From Thalassomonas viridans (GTDB taxonomy: Bacteria; Pseudomonadota; Gammaproteobacteria; Enterobacterales; Alteromonadaceae): DNA of 64,000 nt. Below are positions 35,700 through 44,092 of this stretch, piece after piece. A model generated the notes under the pieces. The model saw only the letters and a list, made by a program, of their open reading frames with translations. It ran no database searches and was not told the DNA's origin. The position numbers and the translations under genes were made by a program. Position 1 is the stretch's first letter. Each line of letters opens with the position of its first letter. Where the stretch lies: assembly GCF_000948985.2 (NCBI RefSeq), contig NZ_CP059734.1, positions 186,001-250,000 on the forward strand. The letters are read 5' to 3'.

Positions 35700-37586
35700 A
35701 TGGATTTTAACAATAACTACCGTGTTGATCTGCGTGACCTTAATTTCCTGTTGTGGGAGCAGTTCGACATAGAAAACACTCTGCTTGACCCGAGCATAAA
35801 CGGCGAATACAGCAAAGACTTTATCCAGCAGCTGTTATTTCACGCCCGTGATTTCGCCTATAACGAGCTGGGCGCCAACTACCAGAGAGCCGACCGTGAA
35901 GGCTGTAAATTGCAGGAAGACGGCTCGGTGCAACTGCCGTCGAAATACCCGGAAATCTGGCAAAAATACACAGACGCGCAATGGGGCCGATTAAGCTCGC
36001 CGCCGAAATATGACGGCCTGGGCTCTCCCTACATGGTGGCGCAAATGATCTATGAAATCTTCCAGGGGGCCGATGCCTCCTTTATGGTGTATCCGGGATT
36101 TTGCAGTCCGGCCATGCACCTGATTGAAAGGTTTGCTACCGCAGATGTTAAAGAACGCTTCAGCCATAAACTGGCCACTAACGAATGGGCCGCCTGCTTA
36201 TGTATGACCGAGCCTCAGGCTGGCAGCGACGTAGGTGCGATAACCACCAAAGCCATTCCGCAGGATGACGGCAGCTACCATATTGAAGGCGGCAAAATAT
36301 TTATCTCAGGCGGTATGCACGATTTAACCGACAACATCGTTTACATGCTGCTGGCCCGGGTGGAAGGCGCCCGTTCCGGCACCACGGGTTTGTCATGTTT
36401 TGTTGTGCCCCGCTTTGATATACGGGAAGATGGCTCGCTGGTGGATAACCATGTGCGCTGCATCCGCCTGGAAGATAAAATGGGCATCCACGGCTGTGCT
36501 ACCGCCCAACTGAGTTTTGGCGACAACGGCCCGTGTAAAGCCTATTTGCTCGGCGAGCGGGAAAACATAGGTTTGCGCCAGCTGTCTACCATGATGCACA
36601 TGGCGCGGATCTCAACCGGTATTTATGCACTAGGTTTGGCCGGGCGCGCCTATATGAGCGCTGCCGAATATGCTGCCGAACGTATACAGGGCACCAGCTT
36701 TAAAGAAGCCTTTAACCCCAGGGCGGAAAAAGTCTCGATTATGGCCCACGTAGACGTGCGCCGCATGCTGCTGGAAATGAAGTCTAAGGTAGAAGGTTGC
36801 CGGGCACTGATCCACAAACTGACTTTCCATCAAAGCTGGGTGACTAACCTGCAAACTTTGCAAGAGATGCACCCGGAAAAAGTCGATGAATACAAGGCAC
36901 AGAGCAAACACCACGAATCCCTGGTAAGCCTGCTGACCCCGATAGTAAAAGCCTACACCTCAGATCAGGCATGGCGGGTAGCCGAACTGGCGATACAAGT
37001 TTATGGCGGACACGGTTACGTAAAAGATCACCCGGTAGAGCAAGTAGCGCGGGACGTGAAGATATTGTCAATTTGGGAAGGCACCTCCTTTATCCAATCA
37101 GCCGACCTGATGAAAGACAAACTGGGCATGGGCCTGACCTCAAAACTGCTGAGCATTTATCAGGAACAGGTAGAAGCCAGCATAGCCCGTAATCGCGATG
37201 CCGGTGTGCTGCTGGCAGAAACCGATGCTTTGGAAGCGTCACTGGCAACCTTTATTGAAACCCATGCTCTGATGGGCCGCTGGGTGAAAGAGCGCAAAGT
37301 CGAACTGATTTTTTCGGTATCCACCCGCTTTTTGGAAATGATGGCGGAAGTGACCTTGTCATGGCTACTGCTGGACGGTGCGGTAATCGCAGCGCAGAAG
37401 TTGGAAAACCTTGAAGACCAGCAAGATGAAGCTTTCTATCAAGGCAAGATTACCGCTGCCCGGTTCTACATCAACAACATACTGCCGGGTGTTAAATCCA
37501 AAGCTGAAATTATTGCCAAAGAAGATAATTCCGCCCTTGATGCGAGCGGAGGTATTTTTTTGCAGCGTACTGATTTGTACGGTTAA
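35700..37586 (+). CDS. Acyl-CoA dehydrogenase with C-terminal extension
   Basis: 628 residues, the long FadE-like type. The FAD domain shows CLCMTEPQAGSDVGAITTKA and the beta-domain YHIEGGKIFISGG; the C-terminal helices contain the catalytic Glu in KILSIWEGTSFIQ and VYGGHGYVKDHPVEQVARD. The last ~110 residues match the extra C-terminal domain of long-chain dehydrogenases (ARFYINNILPGVKSKAEII). It probably introduces a double bond in the acyl chain of the product or supplies an enoyl precursor. It is the last gene of the unit, before a strong terminator. Confidence 0.92.
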   Translation: MDFNNNYRVDLRDLNFLLWEQFDIENTLLDPSINGEYSKDFIQQLLFHARDFAYNELGANYQRADREGCKLQEDGSVQLPSKYPEIWQKYTDAQWGRLSSPPKYDGLGSPYMVAQMIYEIFQGADASFMVYPGFCSPAMHLIERFATADVKERFSHKLATNEWAACLCMTEPQAGSDVGAITTKAIPQDDGSYHIEGGKIFISGGMHDLTDNIVYMLLARVEGARSGTTGLSCFVVPRFDIREDGSLVDNHVRCIRLEDKMGIHGCATAQLSFGDNGPCKAYLLGERENIGLRQLSTMMHMARISTGIYALGLAGRAYMSAAEYAAERIQGTSFKEAFNPRAEKVSIMAHVDVRRMLLEMKSKVEGCRALIHKLTFHQSWVTNLQTLQEMHPEKVDEYKAQSKHHESLVSLLTPIVKAYTSDQAWRVAELAIQVYGGHGYVKDHPVEQVARDVKILSIWEGTSFIQSADLMKDKLGMGLTSKLLSIYQEQVEASIARNRDAGVLLAETDALEASLATFIETHALMGRWVKERKVELIFSVSTRFLEMMAEVTLSWLLLDGAVIAAQKLENLEDQQDEAFYQGKITAARFYINNILPGVKSKAEIIAKEDNSALDASGGIFLQRTDLYG

Positions 37587-37593
37587 TAAATAC

Positions 37594-37648
37594 GGTAATC
37601 CAGCCGCTGCTAAGTTCGATTAATAGCGGCTGGATTACCTTGTTCTTT
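37594..37648 (+). terminator. Strong rho-independent terminator closing the cluster
   Basis: GGTAATCCAGCCGCT (37594-37608) pairs perfectly over 15 bp with AGCGGCTGGATTACC (37625-37639), followed by TTGTTCTTT. It lies 8 bases after the dehydrogenase stop. Confidence 0.9.
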
Positions 37649-37881
37649 GCAATATTTTCTGCTTTTGTACAAATAATACCACCCTCCTTTTAATCACATA
37701 CAACCTTGTTAGCTATCGCCATATAACAGCTCACTTCTTGGTTTTTGCGTAAAAAATTAGCCAATAGCTCAAAAACCTGACACTTGTGTCAAAAATATGA
37801 GTTGTACCCCTTCCACTTTGAAAACTCTGTGCTAAAATCCGCGCCTTTTTTCCAACGATAGTCCAAACAAGGAGGATTTTG

Positions 37882-38667
37882 ATGAAATCATTTTCAAAGA
37901 CTATTATCGCCATGGCATTCTCTGCGCCATTCTTTTCCGCACAGGCAGACACCAGCACATTCACCGCGCCTGTATTCAGCCAATGTGAAACAAATACTGC
38001 CGGAAGCAACACGGAAAACCATGATGTGTTCCGGCTGCAATCAGAGTTTTATTACCAGATTGAAGACCACCGTGAATATGCTATTGCGGCGGTTAAGGCT
38101 TGGGCCAAAAAATTCCATAGCAAGGATTCAAGTTGTGTGCAGCAGCAGGTAGAAATCAGCCTGGAAGACGTGCAATGTGATAACAGCATCAACGGCGCGC
38201 CTGTATGTGCCATTGAAAGCGACAGCGGTGATTTTATTGTGGTGAAAGACTATGTGGACTCTACCAATGTGGTAGCAGTAGCCCACGATAACCAAAGCTG
38301 GCCAGCTATTTCTGCTAGTAACGACAGTGATGATTTATATATGCCAAATCCTGAGCAGTGTTACTCTGATCTGCTCGGTACCGGTGGTGATTCTCAAGCT
38401 TATTACATCGATGCTTATAACTACCGTTATTTTGGCGACTATCGTTTTGTTATGGCAAGAACTGCCAGGGATCTGGTGCAGAATCTAAGCAAACGAAACG
38501 CATCTTGCAGTTATCGAGCACAGGCTATTGCGGCGTCGGATATGAATTGCAATAGTACCAGTAATGGCGTTCAATATTGTACGCTAAGCAGCACCAATAC
38601 TGGTTATTTTGTATTTGTTAGTGATGATAATCATGGCATGCATTTGATTTTTAATCGCTGGGAGTAG
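37882..38667 (+). CDS. Secreted protein with two Cys-rich repeats, unknown function
   Basis: 261 residues. AAGGAGGA precedes ATG 37882 at ideal spacing. Signal peptide KSFSKTIIAMAFSAPFFSAQA. The mature part is an internal duplication: each half has an early Q-C, an aromatic-rich helix, then S-C, then C-D/N-S-x-x-N-G-x-x-x-C (DSSCVQQQVEISLEDVQC / NGAPVCAIES and NASCSYRAQAIAASDMNC / NGVQYCTLSS), ending in a hydrophobic strand. Conserved Cys suggest disulphides in the periplasm or outside. Family not recognised. It has its own promoter region after the terminator. Confidence 0.75.
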   Translation: MKSFSKTIIAMAFSAPFFSAQADTSTFTAPVFSQCETNTAGSNTENHDVFRLQSEFYYQIEDHREYAIAAVKAWAKKFHSKDSSCVQQQVEISLEDVQCDNSINGAPVCAIESDSGDFIVVKDYVDSTNVVAVAHDNQSWPAISASNDSDDLYMPNPEQCYSDLLGTGGDSQAYYIDAYNYRYFGDYRFVMARTARDLVQNLSKRNASCSYRAQAIAASDMNCNSTSNGVQYCTLSSTNTGYFVFVSDDNHGMHLIFNRWE

Positions 38668-39000
38668 GTTTAGACTTTATTCTTTAAATTGGGGCGAGAG
38701 TGTTTGGTACTTTATAAGCAGGAGTGCTAATTGGTTTCGCCTCAGAATTGATATCGTTTTAGGTTGTATTATCCTTTTCTTAATGTCTTATGGCACTGTC
38801 CCCTCAAGACTCCGATACACAATCAAGTATTTAGCATTAAAACATAAACTTACGATGTAAACAGTCAGTTTTTCACTAGAGAAAAATAGCAATTTTTTGA
38901 AAAAAATGGAAATTAAGGAAAACAATAATTTAGTTATTTTGTCTTGCCTTAAAACTACTGTATAAGGGGACACTTTTTACTTTGTAATACTGCAAGTTTT
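38668..39000. other. AT-rich intergenic region with short related GTCCCC boxes
   Basis: No supported gene. Two opposed boxes, CTGTCCCCTC near 38792 and AAGGGGACAC near 38966, flank ~170 AT-rich bases. Similar AGTGTCCCC strings often border REP-associated or Y1-transposase relics, but no transposase frame is visible here. Confidence 0.3.
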
Positions 39001-40521
39001 CTAAATGCTATTTTCTCCCCAACGGATAGGGAGTGGGGTACCAAAAAATTCAGCCAATACAGTCTCCCAACTATCGGGTAAATAATGATATATCTCAGGC
39101 CAAAACAATAAAGTAAACACCGCTCCAATTATCAAATAACTGACTGTTGTAATGTTACGCAAACGATATACCACCCGAATGAACTTAACTTGATTCCAGC
39201 GATACTTCTGTCCATATTTTTCAGCAGAATCCAATTCTATTGATACAGTCCATACCTTAAGCCATAAAAAGATAGTTAAGAGGGCTGTTGTCAACTGAAA
39301 CCACTGCCAAGGTTTAATCGCCAACAAATCGATGGATAAAAGGTATGGAAATAGTATCCCTGGATTAGTACTTCGAATATCAATGAAGTCTCCCTTAGAA
39401 ACCGAGGTATAAAACATCAGTACTAAGGTAATTAGTGCTAGCAGTAATCGTAATTGTTCCAATGGATGTTTTTTTAGGTAGTTAACAAAGTAATGTTTTT
39501 CAATATCTTTATTAAGTTGACCACTTTGAATATATAAAAGTGGCCAGTAAAACCAAAATGTCGACTTTATACTCCAGCGGTATAACAAAATAGGAAGGTA
39601 AATAAAAAATAGCATGCCTACCACAGAAACTCTATCGGCAACACCTCCAAACTGATAATTATTCAATAACTCTTGCCCCGATAACTTTTTAATTCCAGGT
39701 ATCAATACTGGCGGATGCCACGGATCAATAATAAATAGATTTTCTTTCCAATTTTCAGCTAAATAGGACAGTCCAGCAGGGACATGGAGCAATGTTGCAC
39801 TTACACGGACGATGATAGAAAAGAGCCAGCCCCCAATAGCAACAAAAGGTGCTAAAAACAATGTCAGAAGTTTAGTTATCCAGTTGTTTAAATTTGTACC
39901 AACTAAAATAGCAATAACTACTATAGAAGTTAAAACACCAATTACGGCACCAACTAAAGCTACAGTACCAGCTACAACACCAAAGAAAGAAACAACAACA
40001 CCAGAGACAATAGCAATGCCCGTATAAACGACAATGCTAGAATCAAAGACAATGCCACCGATAACAACAGCGGCAATTCTACTTTTTATTTTATTAATGA
40101 TATTTATAACAAAAACAAAGAAAGACACAAAGCAAGTAAAAATGCCCGCTCCTATCAATGTCGAGCGCCAAAATAGTGCTCCCTTTTCATACTCAAGCAA
40201 CCAGTAAGTACATGACCAACAGATGAGTGATAGGGTTATCATTGCAACTATGATAAGAAATACAATTACCCCACTATTAAGAGACTTTTGAAAGTTGATA
40301 AAATTGACTATTTTCCTAGACTCTTGTAACGATTCAGGTGAACGTAACAATAATAGCGGTGCAATAAGCAAACTAGTTAAGAGGTGCAGGTGAGTATCAA
40401 ACCAATACCAAACAAGCCAATATAAGAAAATGCTCCATATAACTTCGATGCAAGCTATAATAGATACCTGTTTTTTAGTAATACTGTCAGGCGTACTCCG
40501 CCAGACAAATTTGCTAGCCAT
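39001..40521 (-). CDS. Large polytopic membrane protein of unknown function
   Basis: 506 residues with about 10-12 hydrophobic helices (for example LLTSLLIAPLLLL, GVIVFLIIVAMITLSLICW, IVYTGIAIVSGVVVSFFG, LVGAVIGVLTSIVVIAILVG) and a cytosolic stretch around GQLNKDIEKHYFVNYLKKHP. No transporter motif is recognised. GC and codon use are clearly lower than in the genes to the left, marking the start of an AT-rich island. It stands alone on the minus strand. Confidence 0.7.
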   Translation of the reverse strand: MASKFVWRSTPDSITKKQVSIIACIEVIWSIFLYWLVWYWFDTHLHLLTSLLIAPLLLLRSPESLQESRKIVNFINFQKSLNSGVIVFLIIVAMITLSLICWSCTYWLLEYEKGALFWRSTLIGAGIFTCFVSFFVFVINIINKIKSRIAAVVIGGIVFDSSIVVYTGIAIVSGVVVSFFGVVAGTVALVGAVIGVLTSIVVIAILVGTNLNNWITKLLTLFLAPFVAIGGWLFSIIVRVSATLLHVPAGLSYLAENWKENLFIIDPWHPPVLIPGIKKLSGQELLNNYQFGGVADRVSVVGMLFFIYLPILLYRWSIKSTFWFYWPLLYIQSGQLNKDIEKHYFVNYLKKHPLEQLRLLLALITLVLMFYTSVSKGDFIDIRSTNPGILFPYLLSIDLLAIKPWQWFQLTTALLTIFLWLKVWTVSIELDSAEKYGQKYRWNQVKFIRVVYRLRNITTVSYLIIGAVFTLLFWPEIYHYLPDSWETVLAEFFGTPLPIRWGENSI

Positions 40522-40692
40522 ACATTCAAACCTTTAAATAAAAATGCATGTTTAAGCAATTATGGTTTACAGGCTATGGTATGGCAAAATACTGAAAGGC
40601 TTAACATCGTGCTACACCTCTCTTCACATAAGATTCTTAGGATTTTTCTTTATCCCTGTGTTACCCGCATCTAGCAGTAAAAATGAAAGCTG

Positions 40693-40750
40693 TGCAATGG
40701 AGGGATTCGAACCCTCGGGGATATGTTTTGATACCCCTCAACGCACCGCT
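40693..40750 (-). other. Class II tRNA 3'-end-like fragment (possible attachment-site remnant)
   Basis: On the minus strand GAGGGTTCGAATCCCTC (40700-40716) is a perfect T-arm with TTCGAAT loop, preceded by a GGGG...CCCC stem that looks like the long variable arm of a Ser/Leu-type tRNA. The following acceptor bases (CATTGCA) lack a proper CCA end, and the 5' half of a tRNA is absent. A 3' tRNA fragment near the edge of an AT-rich island is what integration at a tRNA gene leaves behind; no integrase gene is seen nearby. Confidence 0.4.
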
Positions 40751-40915
40751 AGGCCCTGTATTTTCGTTGATTTAAATTCTGCGTAGGGCCTATGGGGGCC
40801 ACAAAGTCTTTTCTGTTGGCTCCCAAATAGCCCCAAATTTATAGCCCAGATATACTGAACTTCATCACAAAAATCATTACACTTGCCGGGCATCATACAA
40901 CAAACGGAAGTTCCC

Positions 40916-41600
40916 ATGAAACAATTGCTTTTAATCTTTGCCCTCTTACTACCGGCTATTTCCCAAGTCTTAACGTTTAGCCAGGCCAAAAGCAGCTTAA
41001 AACAATTTATAAGGCTAATCCTGAAACGTTTTACTGCGGCTGTGATATCAAGTGGGAAACTAAAAAGAAGCTGGTACCAGTTACAAATGATTGTGGATAT
41101 AAGCCATGGAATTCCAAAACTAAGAAGGGTAAAATCAACATGCGAGCTCAATGTATCGAGTGGGAACATGTAGTACCGGCCTGGGAGTTTGGCCACCAGC
41201 TGCAGTGCTGGCAAACCGGCAAGCGGAAAAACTGCGCTGCAACCTCACCAAAATTTCAACAAATGGAAGGGGATCTGCACAACCTAGTGCCAGCCATCGG
41301 AGAAATTAACGAAGATTGCTCTAACTTTAAGTACAGCATGATCCCTGGCGAAACCCGAGTTTATGGCCGGTGTTTAAAGGGAAAATCTTTGAGCTGGAGC
41401 CCAATGTTCAAGGGGATATTGCCCGGACGTATTTCTATTTTGAAAAGCAATACGAATTAAAGATCAGCAAAAAGCAACGCCAGTTATTCACAGCCTGGAA
41501 CAAAACTGATCCTGTCGATGCTGAAGAATGCAAAATCCATAACAAGAAGGCTAAGATTCAGGGCAATGAAAATAAATTTATTGCCCTGTCATGTGGCTGA
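40916..41600 (+). pseudogene. endA: Endonuclease I (EndA/NucM-like) gene with two frameshifts
   Basis: Three frames together restore one secreted nuclease. Frame A from ATG 40916 (GGAAG upstream): signal MKQLLLIFALLLPAISQ then TFSQAK. Near 40993 the reading moves to frame B: TIYKANPETFYCGCDIKW, INMRAQCIEWEHVVPAWEFG (catalytic His in EWEHVVPA), DLHNLVPAIGEINEDCSNFK. Near 41375 it moves to frame C: LKGKIFELEPNVQGDIARTY, ending CKIHNKKAKIQGNENKF and LSCG at TGA 41598-41600. The residue order matches endonuclease I from end to end, and the Cys residues of the family are present. As written no functional enzyme is made. Confidence 0.85.
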
Positions 41601-41641
41601 ATCCAGAAGTAACAAAACTATGGATTTGATAGAGAAAAGTC

Positions 41642-42928
41642 ATGAATGAATTAACAGAAAAAATAGAAACTGAACTACAGACACCTGATAACAATGTTTA
41701 TTATCGATTATATCTTGAAGGTGAAGATATTTGGAATAGATGGGCTAGAGGCGCTTTCAGTGACGAGGAAGCCGAGGAATATGGTCTTGGTAAAGTTGAA
41801 CCATTTTCAGATAAAGAGAAAGCAAACCTTGCTGCCAAGCTAAGGGTTAAGCTCTTACCTGAGTATGAAGATGAAATTGATTTTTCTTATTTACATTTTG
41901 GCCTGATAACTAACTTTCGAGGTTATGTTTTCCCTATTAATGTGACTTTCAATGGGGCAGTTTTTAATGGAATTGCAGACTTCAGTAAAGCTACTTTTGC
42001 ACGGCCGGTAGATTTCACAAGAGCTATTTTTAAAGAGGAGTCTGCATTCCACAGTACAACCTTTACAACAAGAACTAACTTCAATGAAGCAACTTTTTTA
42101 GGAGCATCTGACTTTACTTTATCGACTTTTATGCGACGGGCTATCTTCGAAGAGTCAACTTTTAAAGGAAAGGTTACAACTTTCAGAGAAGTTACTTTTA
42201 AGGGGCAAGTTGAATTTAGTAGAGTACAGTTTTTTGAAATAGTTGACTTCATCAACTCAGGTTTTTTAGGGCCTGCTGATTTCGATGGTACTATGTTCAA
42301 CTCATATTCTTCTTTCGAAAATTCTTCATTTTTAGCAATAACCGATTTTAGTAATGGATATTTTAAGCAAGTACCTGATTTTTCTGGCGCTAAACTCCAC
42401 GAGGGCACCACTTTTTATAAACGATATTTTAATAGAAAAAATAAAAATGCAAATAGTAATGGATATGCTAAGTTCGAAGATTCATACCGAATATTAAAAA
42501 AGCACATGATAGATACAAATAATCATACAATGGCATTAAAATTCTATTCTTATGAACAAGATGAAAGGATCAAGCACCTTCCATTGTTTAAAAAAACTCC
42601 GCTGTTATTATATAAATGGATGTCAGGGTATGGAGTAAGCTTTGTTAGACCTCTCATAGCTATTTTCATGACAATCTTAGTGTTCACTCTCACTTATACG
42701 AAAATATATAATTCTCTTAGTTTTATGGAAGCATTAAGGTTTTCTACGGCCAATATGTTTCCTTTTGCTTCCGGTAGTAAACTTATAATCTCGGATGTAT
42801 TCCGTGACCCCTTGCTAACAAACTTTATCGGAACCTTACAGGCGTTAACTATTATCCAGTCATTAGTTAGCTTAATTCTTTTATTTTTTATTGGATTATG
42901 GGCCAAGAATACATTTCAGATGAAGTAG
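41642..42928 (+). CDS. Pentapeptide-repeat protein with C-terminal channel-like membrane domain
   Basis: 428 residues, AT-rich. Residues ~95-260 are pentapeptide-like repeats in a five-residue beat (FNGAVFNGIADFSKATF, VDFTRAIFKEESAF, TNFNEATFLGASDF), expected to form a right-handed beta-helix. After a linker (RILKKHMIDTNNHTMALKFY) there are two transmembrane helices (VRPLIAIFMTILVFTLTY and QSLVSLILLFFIGLWA) around a re-entrant-looking segment (FMEALRFSTANMFPFASG), as in pentapeptide proteins fused to ion-channel domains. The potassium-selective T-x-G-Y-G filter is absent. Role unknown; membrane-linked sensing or effector function is possible given the defence-rich surroundings. Confidence 0.75.
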   Translation: MNELTEKIETELQTPDNNVYYRLYLEGEDIWNRWARGAFSDEEAEEYGLGKVEPFSDKEKANLAAKLRVKLLPEYEDEIDFSYLHFGLITNFRGYVFPINVTFNGAVFNGIADFSKATFARPVDFTRAIFKEESAFHSTTFTTRTNFNEATFLGASDFTLSTFMRRAIFEESTFKGKVTTFREVTFKGQVEFSRVQFFEIVDFINSGFLGPADFDGTMFNSYSSFENSSFLAITDFSNGYFKQVPDFSGAKLHEGTTFYKRYFNRKNKNANSNGYAKFEDSYRILKKHMIDTNNHTMALKFYSYEQDERIKHLPLFKKTPLLLYKWMSGYGVSFVRPLIAIFMTILVFTLTYTKIYNSLSFMEALRFSTANMFPFASGSKLIISDVFRDPLLTNFIGTLQALTIIQSLVSLILLFFIGLWAKNTFQMK

Positions 42929-43062
42929 GTGCCATAAATCCTACTCCAAAAACTTAATTTATTAAAACCTACGTTTAGGTAAATTATTAAAATATCCATT
43001 TTAAAAAGTCATTTTCGGATTTTTTCTCGAAGTGTAACCCGCTACACAAAATTTGAGTCGAA

Positions 43063-43078
43063 CTGTTTTAATATACAG
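43063..43078. promoter_or_regulatory. LexA (SOS) box upstream of umuC remnant
   Basis: CTGTTTTAATATACAG fits the gammaproteobacterial consensus CTGT-N8-ACAG with an AT-only spacer. It is ~57 bases upstream of the umuC-like start fragment, as in umuDC operons. Confidence 0.75.
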
Positions 43079-43134
43079 TGTTTGTTTTCCATGGAAGGTG
43101 TGGTTTTAACTTCCCCTGACAGGAGACTCCCATA

Positions 43135-43206
43135 ATGTACGCCGTGTGCGATGTAAATTCCGGCGTACACCACCGCTTGAAGGACATTCCAAAAATTCAG
43201 TGTTAG
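43135..43206 (+). pseudogene. umuC: N-terminal scrap of umuC (DNA polymerase V)
   Basis: ATG 43135 follows AGGAG and reads MYAVCDVNS, the invariant start of UmuC, which continues F-Y-A-S-C-E in intact proteins. Here it diverges at once (GVHHRLKDIPKIQC, stop at 43204), so only nine residues remain. umuD is missing although the LexA box in front survives. The match is short, but the combination with the SOS box supports a deleted umuDC operon. Confidence 0.5.
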
Positions 43207-43363
43207 GTAACTTTGCACCCCTTAGTGCTGGGGCGGTTGCCTTCCTATTTCTGAAATGCTTTCCCGCAATGACCCCCCTTAAAAGTAAGCGTCCGGGCAA
43301 CTACGTCTGATCAAAGGTAATGGATTTCGCTAAGCTATTTCCCAAACCTGAGGAAAATAGCTT

Positions 43364-43672
43364 ATGAGAACATACCGAAACCCAGCGCAGTGGCGCACCC
43401 TAATTGAAGCCCAAGCAGAAAGCGGACTGACGATTACCCAATATTGTCAGCAACAAGGTTGCTCAACAAATGCTTTTTATGCGCAACGGGCGAAACTTTT
43501 TGGCAAGCAGGCCCAGGACAGCAAACTCATCAAAGCCACCCTGACGCAACAAGTGGAAGTCAGCTGCCAGGAGCTTAACCCGGTCACGCTTACCGTAGGC
43601 GATATCACACTCTCATTGCCTGGCAGTACGCCACCGGCATATATTATTGAAGTGATACGGGGGCTTGCCTGA
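43364..43672 (+). CDS. tnpA: IS66 family accessory protein TnpA
   Basis: 102 residues. N-terminal helix-turn-helix-like region (WRTLIEAQAESGLTITQYCQ, QQGCSTNAFYAQRAKL) and a C-terminal strand pair (VTLTVGDITLSLPG), as in IS66 OrfA proteins, needed together with TnpB for transposition. Its TGA overlaps the tnpB ATG. Confidence 0.9.
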   Translation: MRTYRNPAQWRTLIEAQAESGLTITQYCQQQGCSTNAFYAQRAKLFGKQAQDSKLIKATLTQQVEVSCQELNPVTLTVGDITLSLPGSTPPAYIIEVIRGLA

Positions 43673-44019
43673 TGAGGATGTTTGTCGAACCTGAATCGGT
43701 TTACCTGTATCGTGATTATGTCGACTTTCGAAAAGCCATTAATGGCTTGGCTGCCCTGGTAGAATTGGAGCTGGACGTCTCGCCTAAAGACGGTGCGCTT
43801 TTTGTGTTTTGTAATAAAGCCAAAAACAAGCTCAAGATTCTTTACTGGGATCGGACAGGATTTGCCCTTTGGCAAAAGCGCCTTGAAAAAGCCAAGTTCA
43901 AATGGCCGAGCCAGCATGCGTGTGAAACACTTGAGCTTAATGAGCAACAACTCAACTGGTTGCTCGGTGGTTATGATGTCATTGGGCATAATCCGGTCAG
44001 CTACCGGGCGGTAAGCTAA
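43672..44019 (+). CDS. tnpB: IS66 family accessory protein TnpB (Orf2)
   Basis: 115 residues with the hallmark IS66 Orf2 sequence: VYLYRDYVDFRKAINGLAAL, GALFVFCNKAKNKLKILYWD and RTGFALWQKRLEKAKFKWP. Full length and translationally coupled to tnpA. Its exact role is unknown, but the family always carries it. Confidence 0.95.
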   Translation: MRMFVEPESVYLYRDYVDFRKAINGLAALVELELDVSPKDGALFVFCNKAKNKLKILYWDRTGFALWQKRLEKAKFKWPSQHACETLELNEQQLNWLLGGYDVIGHNPVSYRAVS

Positions 44020-44092
44020 AAAACTTTAACGATCATCAAAGTTTATGCACAAAATCAGGCAGGCATCACATGCCTCTGGTAACATAACGGGC

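Noticed and set aside
38788..38973. Small minus-strand protein of 61 codons
   Set aside because: AT-rich, no ribosome site, hydrophobic composition explained by T-rich DNA.
40693..40750. Functional tRNA gene
   Set aside because: Only T-arm and a variable-arm-like stem can be built; the 5' half and a CCA-type end are missing.
43106..43300. Minus-strand frame over the umuC remnant
   Set aside because: Runs into the IS66 repeat, has no ribosome site and is explained by the remnant and IS end.
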